A DNA stretch of 39,371 bases from Oscillospiraceae bacterium (lineage in GTDB: Bacteria; Bacillota; Clostridia; Oscillospirales; Ruminococcaceae): contig JAFXHL010000077.1 of NCBI GenBank assembly GCA_017536405.1, positions 1-39,371 on the forward strand. Direction: 5' to 3'. The notes beneath the pieces are model-generated. The model made no database searches and was not told the origin of the DNA. It worked only from the letters and a program-made list of their open reading frames with translations. The position numbers and the translations under genes were made by a program. Below, in pieces: positions 1 through 8,840 of the stretch (position 1 is the stretch's first letter; every line of letters begins with the position of its first letter).

Positions 1-11
1 TAAATACAATC

Positions 12-854
12 TCATCTTCTTTTGAACAAAAGGCCGAATGTCCCCGCACCACAGTTGCAGGAGATAGTCGCTGATGCCTTTTCAACATATATATGCTTGA
101 AATCTACATATTTCTTTGTTTCAGAAACGATAAACTGCTGCATCTCGTAAGAAAATCCCACTGTGTTTATAATAAGCATACTGTCATCTATATCTGAGGG
201 ATGATAGAGAACATCCCTGACATAGCTTCGTATATACTGTTTTTCATTTCCTGTAATGAATTTTTCAAATATAAGTTTTCTGTTTTTTACAGACATAACG
301 GGATGCAGTGAAAGTGTGTTCAAAAGGTCTGAAATGCGATTGTCAAGACGGCTGTTATATGTAAGGCAATCGGCAGATCTGAGAATAAAGGTACATTCTA
401 TCTTTTCGCGGACTTTTTCAAGTTCTTTGAGGATAATTTCAACTGTTGCGCCTTTTTTTGCAAGGTCAGCAGCAATTACAACAAGAATTCCCATAGCACC
501 CGAAATTTTGCAGGAGTCAACAACAAAGACATTATCCAGATTTTTTGATGCCTCAAAAGCATTTTTATATCCATCGCTTATCTGCTTTGAAGTTGTTATA
601 TGGATAAGCGTATTCCCCTCTTTTGTGTTTTCCTTAAAAAAAGTCTTATACTCTTCTTCAGAAGCACTATTACTTGTCGCTCTTTTATCATCCTCAAGAT
701 ATTCGAGAACACTTGTGGAATCTATCTCCTTTATATCGCGGAAACGGAATTCATCGACAGTGACATAGTAATACATCGTAGGGATGGAGTATTTTTCAAT
801 AAGTTTAAGAGGAAGGTCACAAATGCAATCTGTTGAAACAACAATTTTATTCAT
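12..854 (-). CDS. DegV family fatty-acid-binding protein
   Basis: DegV-family protein of about 280 residues, the usual family length. The family binds a fatty acid in a cleft between two domains, and some members (FakB) present it to a fatty acid kinase. Visible signatures are the N-terminal VVSTDCICDLP (usually TDSTCDLP), the ATSNSAS segment where the family has a T-S-rich ligand loop, and the C-terminal NCGAGTFGLLF. I chose the second ATG (854): GGGGAG sits directly against the first ATG (860) but six bases before the second, giving the family-like start MNKIVVSTD. The start overlaps the end of the upstream histidine kinase gene by 8 bases, so it is probably translationally coupled and the last gene of the signalling operon. 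No FakA-like kinase is in the window, so a FakB role is unproven. Confidence 0.9.
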   Translation of the reverse strand: MNKIVVSTDCICDLPLKLIEKYSIPTMYYYVTVDEFRFRDIKEIDSTSVLEYLEDDKRATSNSASEEEYKTFFKENTKEGNTLIHITTSKQISDGYKNAFEASKNLDNVFVVDSCKISGAMGILVVIAADLAKKGATVEIILKELEKVREKIECTFILRSADCLTYNSRLDNRISDLLNTLSLHPVMSVKNRKLIFEKFITGNEKQYIRSYVRDVLYHPSDIDDSMLIINTVGFSYEMQQFIVSETKKYVDFKHIYVEKASATISCNCGAGTFGLLFKRR

Positions 855-2970
855 TGTCATCTCCCCTTTCTCTTATTATTTTTTCTTCGGGCAACCAGTT
901 TTCAAGCGCTTTTCTCAAAGCGAAAACTTCAACGGGTTTTGAAACATAATCGTCAAATCCTGATTTCAAGAACATCTCTCTCATACCGCTTACCGCGTTT
1001 GCTGTCAGCGCTATAACGGGGATTTTGCTTATATTTTCATCATCCGAATTTCTTATATAGTTAAGTGTTTCGATACCATCCATTTCGGGCATGAGGTGGT
1101 CCATAAGAATGAGGTCAAAATGTTCTTTCTTTAAAATTTCAAGACAGTCTCTTCCGCTGAGAACTGTTGAAACGGATGATTTGTATTTCTTTAAAAGTCC
1201 CTTGGCTACTTTAAGATTCATTTCGTTATCATCAACAACAAGGATGCGTACATCGGGCGCTGTAAAATCGATAGCATCATAAATCTTTTCATCTTCGTTT
1301 TCAAATGCGATTTTTTCATTATTGACAATATTCGCTATCGGAAGTGAATAGAGAGGTTTATACATATTCCTCATTTTATTTCCGACAGAAATTGCGTCTG
1401 CTCTGTCCTGAACGATAGTTACCCTTAGTTTTTCTGAAAGATTTTCAAAGTATGATTTATCCTCTTTATAACCCGCTCTTGAAACAAAGATATGCGTGTA
1501 TTTTCCCGAAAGAATTTCTTTCTTCGTTTCTTCTAAGGTTTCGCATCTTCTGCTCTTTACAGAAGATGAAGAAGAGAATGTATCCAAAACAGAAGAATAA
1601 TTTTCTTTTGCAAAACTTTCTTTTGAAAAGCCTTTATCTATATAGTAGAGTATTCTTACAGATTCGGGATTTCTGATTTTAACAGCAGGAGCGCTGTCAA
1701 CAACTTTCTGAGGAATGACTACTCTGAATTCTGTTCCCTCACCGTATTCGCTGTTTACGGTTATTACTCCTCCCATCATTTTAACGAGTTGCTTTGAAAT
1801 CGGAAGCCCGAGTCCTGTTCCCTCGATAAAATGATTTCGTTTTTTATCAGCCTGCTGGAAATCGCTGAAAATTGTGTCTATTGCACTTTCTTCGATTCCT
1901 ATTCCGCTGTCTTTAACGGAAATGATGAGGTTTATGCCATAGCTTTCTTCTCTTGATGAAACCGAAAGGATAACTCCTCCGTGTTCTGTAAATTTTATGG
2001 CGTTTGTAAGAAGGTTCATTACAACCTGCTTTATACGGATTTCGTCGCCATAAAGCAAATCGGGGACTGACGGGTCGGCATTGACAAGAAATTCTATCGG
2101 TTTATTTCCCTTTCTTGCAACTGCCATATTTATGATTTCGTTGAGCATTGAAGAAAGGCGGTATTTCTGGCATACAAGTTCCATCTTACCCGATTCGATT
2201 TTAGAGAAATCGAGAAGGTCGTTTATGATATTAAGAAGATTTTTACCTGATACACGTATATTTTCTGAATTTTCACGGACTGTATCGGAAATGTCTTCGG
2301 CGAGGTTGAGTTCACACATACCCATAATGGCATTCATGGGTGTTCTTATCTCGTGTGACATATTCGCAAGAAAATTACTCTTTGCCTTATTTGCCTTATT
2401 GGCTTTTTCGAGAAGTTCCTTCTGTCTTTCCTGATAGCGATGACTTCTTGAAAAAATGAATATGCAGATAATCGTATTTGCCCAGTAAGCAATAGGAAAT
2501 CTTATGAAATATATGGGTGCATACTGATAACCTAATGCTGAAAGAGGTGTCCACATATAAACACAAAGGATTATCCCCATAATTATACTTGCCAGACAGC
2601 CATAATAAAGCGAAAGAAAATACATTCCTACTGCGGGGACAATGAGAAGCCATATAGCTCCGAATCCTTCGTTTCCGCCACTCCATACAAGATAACACAT
2701 AAACGAGATGACGAAAACCATACAGGATATTGCCATAATATTCTTATTCTTTATATGGTTGAAAACAAGTATTGAACCTAATGCCCATATGCATCCTATG
2801 CCGTTTACAATTACCATTTCGGTATCCTTAACAGCAAAGCATATTATGGACATAATAAGATAATACGCACCGAAAACCGCAAGTCCTATACTTAAAACGA
2901 TAACGCTGAAATCGTTTCGTTTTTCTTTAAGACTTCGTATGTATGGTTTCAGTTGTTTCAACCATCCCAT
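847..2970 (-). CDS. Membrane hybrid histidine kinase with C-terminal receiver
   Basis: 707-residue hybrid sensor kinase. Residues about 20-175 hold roughly six hydrophobic segments and no obvious extracellular sensor domain, so the membrane part itself may sense. A HisKA domain follows, with the phospho-acceptor H206 in NMSHEIRTP, then HATPase_c with N319/N323 (N box), D354-SGIG and GTGLGLP near 385-390. A receiver spans about 575-695 with DD at 580-581, phospho-acceptor D624 in LILMDHLMP and K678 in SKP. Between catalytic domain and receiver (about 437-550) lies a receiver-like segment with no acidic pocket and no acceptor Asp. Start ATG 2970 has AAGGGGA upstream. The gene follows the HD-GYP regulator by 14 bases and overlaps degV, so it is in the same operon. 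The ligand is unknown. Confidence 0.93.
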   Translation of the reverse strand: MGWLKQLKPYIRSLKEKRNDFSVIVLSIGLAVFGAYYLIMSIICFAVKDTEMVIVNGIGCIWALGSILVFNHIKNKNIMAISCMVFVISFMCYLVWSGGNEGFGAIWLLIVPAVGMYFLSLYYGCLASIIMGIILCVYMWTPLSALGYQYAPIYFIRFPIAYWANTIICIFIFSRSHRYQERQKELLEKANKANKAKSNFLANMSHEIRTPMNAIMGMCELNLAEDISDTVRENSENIRVSGKNLLNIINDLLDFSKIESGKMELVCQKYRLSSMLNEIINMAVARKGNKPIEFLVNADPSVPDLLYGDEIRIKQVVMNLLTNAIKFTEHGGVILSVSSREESYGINLIISVKDSGIGIEESAIDTIFSDFQQADKKRNHFIEGTGLGLPISKQLVKMMGGVITVNSEYGEGTEFRVVIPQKVVDSAPAVKIRNPESVRILYYIDKGFSKESFAKENYSSVLDTFSSSSSVKSRRCETLEETKKEILSGKYTHIFVSRAGYKEDKSYFENLSEKLRVTIVQDRADAISVGNKMRNMYKPLYSLPIANIVNNEKIAFENEDEKIYDAIDFTAPDVRILVVDDNEMNLKVAKGLLKKYKSSVSTVLSGRDCLEILKKEHFDLILMDHLMPEMDGIETLNYIRNSDDENISKIPVIALTANAVSGMREMFLKSGFDDYVSKPVEVFALRKALENWLPEEKIIRERGDDNE

Positions 2971-2984
2971 AAAAAATTCCCCTT

Positions 2985-4028
2985 TTAGTCTTTTTCGAGC
3001 ATTTTTATAAGTTCGGGTTTGAGTTCTGCAAAGGTATCAAGAATTACTCCTTCAAAGCCCTTGTTGTAGTCTTCATACATAATTTTGAATGCCTCATCAA
3101 CACTCATTCCCTCTTTATACTGACGCTTTGATACAAGTGCGTCATAAACGTCAGGAACAGCGAGAATTCTCGCAGAGAGAGGGATTTCTTCGCCTTTGAG
3201 TTTTTCGGGATAGCCGTTACCATCCCACTTTTCGTGATGATAGTTTGCCATATCGCAGGCAACCTGAAGAAAGTCAGGGTCTACCATTCCGGGCATATTT
3301 CTTTTAAGCATATCCGCACCCGCTTTTGAGTGGCTCTGGATAAGTGCATATTCTTCTTTTGTAAGTCTGTCAGGCTTTGAAAGAATAGCATCGGGAATTG
3401 TGATTTTTCCGATATCGTGGAGAGGTGCGGCGTTGCGTATATTCTCCATAAATTCGGGAGTGAGGGCATCTGCATAGATTCCCTTTTCGAGCATTTTTTC
3501 GGCAAGCATCATTGTATAAAGGCTTGTTCTTTTAACATGTTCACCCGTTGTACCGTCTCGGCTTTCAATTACGTTCGCCATTGTGATGATAACATCATGC
3601 TGCATTTTTGTTATCTGTGCAAGCTGTGCTGCTACCATTCTTTCAAGACGTTTACGGTATTCTTCGAGTTCTATTGTTCTGTCGACTCTTTTATGCATTA
3701 TACTTGCAACAAAGGGTTTTGAGATATAGTCAACAGCGCCGAGGTCAAAACATTTTTCTTCCATTTCATTAGTACGGTCGGCAGTAAGGAATATAACAGG
3801 TATTCTGCACCAATTCGAATTGCATCTTATATGCTCCATAACCTCAAGACCATTCATACCGGGCATAGAAATATCAAGAAGAATAAGAGAAGGCTCATTC
3901 TTCCGGAGATATTCAAATGCTTTTTCACCTGAATTTACTACCGCAACACGATATTCGTCGGAGAGGAGTTTCTGAGCTATCAGAAGATTTGATTTGTCAT
4001 CATCAACGACGAGTATTGTTCTTTTCAT
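2985..4028 (-). CDS. Response regulator with HD-GYP phosphodiesterase output
   Basis: 347-residue two-domain regulator. The receiver (1-120) has DDD at 9-11, acceptor D52 in LILLDISMPG, T82 and K104. A short helical linker leads to an HD-GYP domain (about 140-340) with H164, H204-D205 (the HD pair), HHEKWDGNGYP at 264-274 carrying the GYP signature, and D293 in DVYDAL. HD-GYP proteins hydrolyse cyclic di-GMP; the metal ligands and GYP appear intact, so activity is expected but not shown. The start codon overlaps the stop of the giant hybrid kinase (TAATG), suggesting coupled translation, and the second kinase follows after 14 bases. Inference: it is the shared output of one or both kinases and converts their signal into lower c-di-GMP. 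No diguanylate cyclase is in this window. Confidence 0.94.
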   Translation of the reverse strand: MKRTILVVDDDKSNLLIAQKLLSDEYRVAVVNSGEKAFEYLRKNEPSLILLDISMPGMNGLEVMEHIRCNSNWCRIPVIFLTADRTNEMEEKCFDLGAVDYISKPFVASIMHKRVDRTIELEEYRKRLERMVAAQLAQITKMQHDVIITMANVIESRDGTTGEHVKRTSLYTMMLAEKMLEKGIYADALTPEFMENIRNAAPLHDIGKITIPDAILSKPDRLTKEEYALIQSHSKAGADMLKRNMPGMVDPDFLQVACDMANYHHEKWDGNGYPEKLKGEEIPLSARILAVPDVYDALVSKRQYKEGMSVDEAFKIMYEDYNKGFEGVILDTFAELKPELIKMLEKD

Positions 4029-7000
4029 TATATATCAGCTCCGTTTTCTTTAATAAAAATTCCGAGTTTTTCTGACGCGGTTATATAATCAAAATCATCT
4101 ACAAGTTTTTTGATTTCTGAAAGGACAGGTCCTGCTTTTTCGGAAAGTCCGTCATCTGTTTTCAGAGAAAGAAGTTTATCTATCATTCCGAGCGATTCGG
4201 TCATTTCATAGCCTTCGATATAACCATACAGACTACTCAGCATATATCTGTATTTTTCACCTGAAATTTCATTATAACGAGACTCTGAAACTTCTTCATG
4301 GGAAATGCCTATCATTGTTTCTGCTTCTGAAATAACTTTATCAAGATGAGCGATAAAATCATCGAAGGATTCTTTTATCTTCTCTTTGTTATTCTGTTTT
4401 GAGGCAAATTCATGTTCTTTTGCAAAATCAGAAAATCTCTTTGCACCTATGTTGAGCGATGTGCTTTTGAGTGTATGCGCAATTATCGCATAATTCTGCA
4501 TATCATCGTTCTGAATACAGGTGATGAGTTTTTCTCTGTATTTTCTTCCCTCTTTACAGTAGCTTTCAACGATTTCGTTATAGAGTTCTTCATTTGAACC
4601 GCAATATTTAAGCCCGATATTCTTGTTTATTTCGCTTTCTTCTGTATCGGGTATATCGGATAATAATGAAGTTGAATCTTCTTCTGAAAATTCTGTTATC
4701 ATTTCTTTCGGAAGGTGTTTTAAAAGAACCTGCTCCAAGAAATTGGTTTCAACGGGTTTGCTTAAATAATCATCGAAACCTTCGTCAAGATATTTCTGCT
4801 TCGCTCCCGAAACTGCATTCGCCGTTAAAACAACTATCGCTGTTTCTTTATTTATGGGAATTTCGTTTCTTATCTTATGCATAGTTTCAATTCCATCAGG
4901 AGATGGCATCATATGGTCCATAAGAATAAGGTCGTATTTATTATTTTCGCAGAGACGCAGACATTCTTCTCCACTGAGCGCGGCATCGGGGACTATTCCG
5001 TATCTCTTTAGAAGTCCGCTTAAAACGGCAAGATTCATACGGTTATCATCAACGGCAAGAACTTTCGCTCCCTCAACAGAAAAGGTTTTCTTTATCTTCT
5101 TTTCGGGTGTGAAACTGAATATGCCTATCATTTTATCGCCTGATATTTTCTGTGGAATTTTCACAGAGAATACCGAGCCTGAGCCTAAAACACTCTTGAC
5201 ATCAATTGTTCCGTTCATCATTTCAACAAGGTTTCTGGTAATTGAAAGACCAAGTCCTGTTCCCTCTACCATTATCTTGTTTCTGTCGCTGAGGCGGTCA
5301 AAGCTATCAAAAATCTTTTCGAAATTTTCATCGGCAATACCTGAGCCTGTATCGGCAACTGTGATACTCAGTATAAAACTGTCATCATCCATAGATTCGC
5401 CGTTTACAGAGAAGGTTATCTGTCCCTCATCGGTATATTTGACAGCATTTGAAACGAGGTTATCCATTATCTGTTTTACTCTGTGATAATCGCCCTCAAC
5501 CTCTATCGGAAGGTTATCATCGATAACAACAACGGTTTCGAGATTTTTCTTTCCTGCTGTATATTTCAGAACGGCAACCTCATCGCGAAGGAGGTTTTCA
5601 AGGTCATATTTCTCGGATGTGAGCTCGAGTTTGCCCGATTCGATTGTTGAATAATCGAGAACATCGTTTATCATCGTCATAAGATGTGCGCCTGCTGTTC
5701 TGATGTTATCGGAATATTCAAGGACTGTATCGCTTTCGGTATCGTGCATTATCATTTCATTCATACCGAGAATTGTATTTACGGGAGTTCTGAATTCATG
5801 AGACATATTCGCAAGAAATTCACTCTTCGCCTGATATCTCATTTTTTCCATCTTTTTATCGCTGTTTATGGTTGTTCCTGTTGTGATTATCATCCATAAT
5901 GTTGCAACGACAATCCATATGGTAACTGCCCTTAAATAGAATTTATACAGTGGTGTTTCCCACGAGTGAGGTTTTTTGATGAGGCTGTAATTTCTTTCGC
6001 TGAGAATTTCGCCTTCATCGCTCAGAATCTGTATGCAGACTGTGTATTTACCCTCATTGAGATTTGTAATCTGGATTGATTCAAGATTTTTATAATCATA
6101 TGTTGTTGGAGTAGAATCAAGTTCCTTTATAAAAAATCTCATTTTTGGATTTGACGCAAGATAGTTTCTTACAGATGCTTCTAATGAAACAAATCTGCTT
6201 TCGGCAGGAATTGATATTGTATCGCCTGATATTGCGATATTTTCTCCGTCTACCCTGACAGATGAAAGGCTGTAACGATACTCGGCGGTATCGTTATATG
6301 ATTTCTGAGGGTCAAAATAACTCACTCCGCCGTTTGTGCAGAAATAAAGTTTACCTGATTTATCAACATAGTTCCATGAATTCGCTGTGAGCGCGTCATA
6401 GAGTCCGTCGTGATAATTATAGAGTTTATAGTTGAGTTCGCCCTCTGAAAGAAGTTCTTCTGTATCAACAAGATAGATACCTGCGCTTGAAAGGATACAA
6501 GCCTTTTCTTCTATCATCTTGACATCATAGTTATTGTAATAAGGGAAATTTGTAAGTGTTCTCGCCTTGCCGTCATAAAGATAGCAGAGAGAATTACTTG
6601 TTACAACGAAAAAGCCTTCGTTATAAGGTATCATTCTTAAAATTACGCCTGATGTGAGTCCGTCATCAAGAGAAATATTATCGATGATTTCCTTATCCTT
6701 TATGACATATATTCCGTCGCCGTCGCTTGAGGCATAAAGAAGTCCGTTTTCGTCTGTGAGAAGTCCTAAAATCTGCTGATTCATAAGACCATCTTTATCG
6801 GTAAGGGTTTTTATTACCTTATCATCCTTAATAAAATTGATACCGCTGTTTGTTCCGAAAACGAGAGTTCCGTCGGAAAGTTCTGTGAAGCAACGAAAAC
6901 GATCTGATGTTGTTCCGTCTATTGTTGTAAAGGTTTTTATTTCTCCTTCGGGGGAATACTTTACAAGACCTGAATCGCTGTATGTAGAAAACCAGAGATT

Positions 7001-8716
7001 ATCCTTTGAATCCTTTGAAACGCATCTTATTCTTGCGCCTGAAAGAAGTTCTGTGAGTTCGTTTTCTACTGTTGTTTTTGAGAAATTATCTATAATGACA
7101 AGCCCGTTATCCGTTCCGCAATAATAAAGCCCGTTATGATAGCAGACTGCGTTTGTTACTGAATTTGTTGCGTTATTATTTTCAAAAAGATTTTCAAAAT
7201 AACTTTCTGAAAGTTTCATAACGCCGTATCTTGATGACGCAACCCAGATATTTCCCTGGTAATCTTCAAGAATACCCTCTATTGAACTGTCAAAATCATC
7301 ATAGGAAAGTTTATAGAGAGTTTTATCCTTGACATAGCCTATTCCGCTATCGGATGAAATCCATATTCTTCCCTTGCTGTCTCTATGGATTTCACGAACG
7401 GAAATAAGTTCATCATCTGATTTTCTGTCGATAACGGAAAAACCTTTTTCTGTTACCTTTATTTTTTCAAAAGTATTTTCTGATGTTCCGACAAAGATAT
7501 CATCGCCGTTTTTATCGACGCAGGTAAAATAATCATTTTCTGTATCGGGAGTATATGTTTTTTCATCCTTATCGTTTTCTATAACAACAAGTTCACCATA
7601 GTTATTGACACAGATGAGTCTGTTGTTATCGTATACCATCGAGTTTACATATGTTACAGAAGATTCAAGAACTGTTATTTTTCCATCAGCAGACATTTTT
7701 GAGATATGGTCGGTTGTTCCGATATAAACCGAACCGTCATCGGATTCTGTAAAGCAACGGACTGAGTTTGCCGAAAGTCCGTCCTCTGACGAATAGAACG
7801 AAAATTTTCCGTTCTCATAGATTGCTATTCCATTATCGTTTGTTCCGACAAGAAGTCTTCCTTTGCTGTCTGTGAAAAGTGCGGTTACACTTGTAATTCC
7901 GCCCTCGGTTATGAATTCAAAATTTCTTCCGTCAAATCTTGTGAGACCCGCATAGCTTCCTATCCAGATATAGCCGTCATCGGTTTCGGCTATTGCGTTT
8001 GCTTCGGAAGAAATAAGCCCCGTTTTGTTATCATAGATTGTTGATACAAAGTTTTCCTTTCCTTCTTCTGCGAAAGTATCAACAGGGGTTGAAAGAACGA
8101 TTGTCAGTGATACAAAGAATGCGATGAAGAAAGAAAATGTCTTTGAAATAGTTATTGATTTTCTGAATGATATTTTCTTTATAAGAATGATTATTACATA
8201 AGCTATCGCTACTGAAAGCATTTTGTCTATACAGTCAACAACAAGCTGGTCGCATATTGAACATAATACAAGTGGAATTTCTTTATACATAAGCATATCG
8301 AAAAATATTCCGCCCCAGTAGTTTCCACTTTTTCCACCGCTGACAATCATATTGACAGGGAAAGAAATAACTATCGAGATGATTCCTGCCCAATATCCTG
8401 AAAGCATAATTTTTGTAAAACTTAAAATTTTATTTCTTTTAAAAGAAACAGCATAGAAAAGTGCTATAATTACCGCTGTTATTATGTAGTAATACCAGGT
8501 GCTTTCAAAGAAAAATCCAAAAATGGCAATTCCGCCGACTGCTGTTATCACAGCACCCCATATACCTGTAAAATATGCGGCAATGCAGGTTCCTATCGTG
8601 TCAAGCCACAGAGGAAGACTGAAATGGATTGCAACGGATTTTCCAACTATATTTATCATTATACAAAGCAGAATTATTACTGTATTTTTAAGAATTCCGC
8701 CTGATTTATTCTTCAT
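4028..8716 (-). CDS. Giant hybrid histidine kinase: membrane domain, two beta-propellers, Y_Y_Y, HK, receiver, HPt
   Basis: 1562-residue multidomain kinase. From the N-terminus: about six hydrophobic segments (10-180); another segment (190-210) just before the extracellular part; 14 Reg_prop-like blades (about 235-805) with motifs such as DDGYIWIGS and DSKGRIWIS; a Y_Y_Y-like beta domain (about 835-915); one membrane helix (930-948); HisKA with H973 in NMSHEFRTP; HATPase with GTGLGL; a receiver with D1267 in LMDHMMP; an HPt domain with H1414 in AHTLKS; and a helical tail of about 85 residues. The order resembles Bacteroidetes hybrid two-component systems, but the output here is HPt rather than a DNA-binding domain, so phosphate must pass to another protein, plausibly the HD-GYP regulator. 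The start is the second of two adjacent ATGs (8719 is the other), 7 bases after GAGG. The ligand is unknown. Confidence 0.93.
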   Translation of the reverse strand: MKNKSGGILKNTVIILLCIMINIVGKSVAIHFSLPLWLDTIGTCIAAYFTGIWGAVITAVGGIAIFGFFFESTWYYYIITAVIIALFYAVSFKRNKILSFTKIMLSGYWAGIISIVISFPVNMIVSGGKSGNYWGGIFFDMLMYKEIPLVLCSICDQLVVDCIDKMLSVAIAYVIIILIKKISFRKSITISKTFSFFIAFFVSLTIVLSTPVDTFAEEGKENFVSTIYDNKTGLISSEANAIAETDDGYIWIGSYAGLTRFDGRNFEFITEGGITSVTALFTDSKGRLLVGTNDNGIAIYENGKFSFYSSEDGLSANSVRCFTESDDGSVYIGTTDHISKMSADGKITVLESSVTYVNSMVYDNNRLICVNNYGELVVIENDKDEKTYTPDTENDYFTCVDKNGDDIFVGTSENTFEKIKVTEKGFSVIDRKSDDELISVREIHRDSKGRIWISSDSGIGYVKDKTLYKLSYDDFDSSIEGILEDYQGNIWVASSRYGVMKLSESYFENLFENNNATNSVTNAVCYHNGLYYCGTDNGLVIIDNFSKTTVENELTELLSGARIRCVSKDSKDNLWFSTYSDSGLVKYSPEGEIKTFTTIDGTTSDRFRCFTELSDGTLVFGTNSGINFIKDDKVIKTLTDKDGLMNQQILGLLTDENGLLYASSDGDGIYVIKDKEIIDNISLDDGLTSGVILRMIPYNEGFFVVTSNSLCYLYDGKARTLTNFPYYNNYDVKMIEEKACILSSAGIYLVDTEELLSEGELNYKLYNYHDGLYDALTANSWNYVDKSGKLYFCTNGGVSYFDPQKSYNDTAEYRYSLSSVRVDGENIAISGDTISIPAESRFVSLEASVRNYLASNPKMRFFIKELDSTPTTYDYKNLESIQITNLNEGKYTVCIQILSDEGEILSERNYSLIKKPHSWETPLYKFYLRAVTIWIVVATLWMIITTGTTINSDKKMEKMRYQAKSEFLANMSHEFRTPVNTILGMNEMIMHDTESDTVLEYSDNIRTAGAHLMTMINDVLDYSTIESGKLELTSEKYDLENLLRDEVAVLKYTAGKKNLETVVVIDDNLPIEVEGDYHRVKQIMDNLVSNAVKYTDEGQITFSVNGESMDDDSFILSITVADTGSGIADENFEKIFDSFDRLSDRNKIMVEGTGLGLSITRNLVEMMNGTIDVKSVLGSGSVFSVKIPQKISGDKMIGIFSFTPEKKIKKTFSVEGAKVLAVDDNRMNLAVLSGLLKRYGIVPDAALSGEECLRLCENNKYDLILMDHMMPSPDGIETMHKIRNEIPINKETAIVVLTANAVSGAKQKYLDEGFDDYLSKPVETNFLEQVLLKHLPKEMITEFSEEDSTSLLSDIPDTEESEINKNIGLKYCGSNEELYNEIVESYCKEGRKYREKLITCIQNDDMQNYAIIAHTLKSTSLNIGAKRFSDFAKEHEFASKQNNKEKIKESFDDFIAHLDKVISEAETMIGISHEEVSESRYNEISGEKYRYMLSSLYGYIEGYEMTESLGMIDKLLSLKTDDGLSEKAGPVLSEIKKLVDDFDYITASEKLGIFIKENGADI

Positions 8717-8754
8717 CATATCACCTCTGATTGTGAAAATGGTTACACACTTTA

Positions 8755-8783
8755 ATAATATCACAATGAAAAATAAAATTCAA
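8755..8783 (-). promoter_or_regulatory. Promoter of the signalling operon
   Basis: On the minus strand TTGAAT (8778-8783) and TATTAT (8755-8760) are separated by exactly 17 bases, with TG one base upstream of the -10 (extended -10). It lies just behind the transketolase terminator and about 40 bases before the hybrid kinase start. This is a good match to a vegetative sigma-A promoter. Confidence 0.72.
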
Positions 8784-8791
8784 CGAAAAAG

Positions 8792-8830
8792 TAAAAAAAT
8801 AAAGGCATTTTCAATGTAGAAAATGCCTTT
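8792..8830 (-). terminator. Rho-independent terminator after the transketolase operon
   Basis: Perfect 12-bp stem: AAAGGCATTTTC pairs with GAAAATGCCTTT (8801-8812 with 8819-8830), loop TACATT, followed on the minus strand by ATTTTTTT. It starts about ten bases after the transketolase C-subunit stop and separates that operon from the signalling operon. Confidence 0.92.
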
Positions 8831-8840
8831 TGAATTTTGG

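Noticed and set aside
4854-5486. 210-codon open frame on the plus strand inside the giant hybrid kinase gene
   Set aside because: It lies wholly antisense to conserved kinase and receiver motifs, has no plausible ribosome site and its translation resembles no family. It is a shadow of the real gene; the same applies to the other plus-strand frames in the window.
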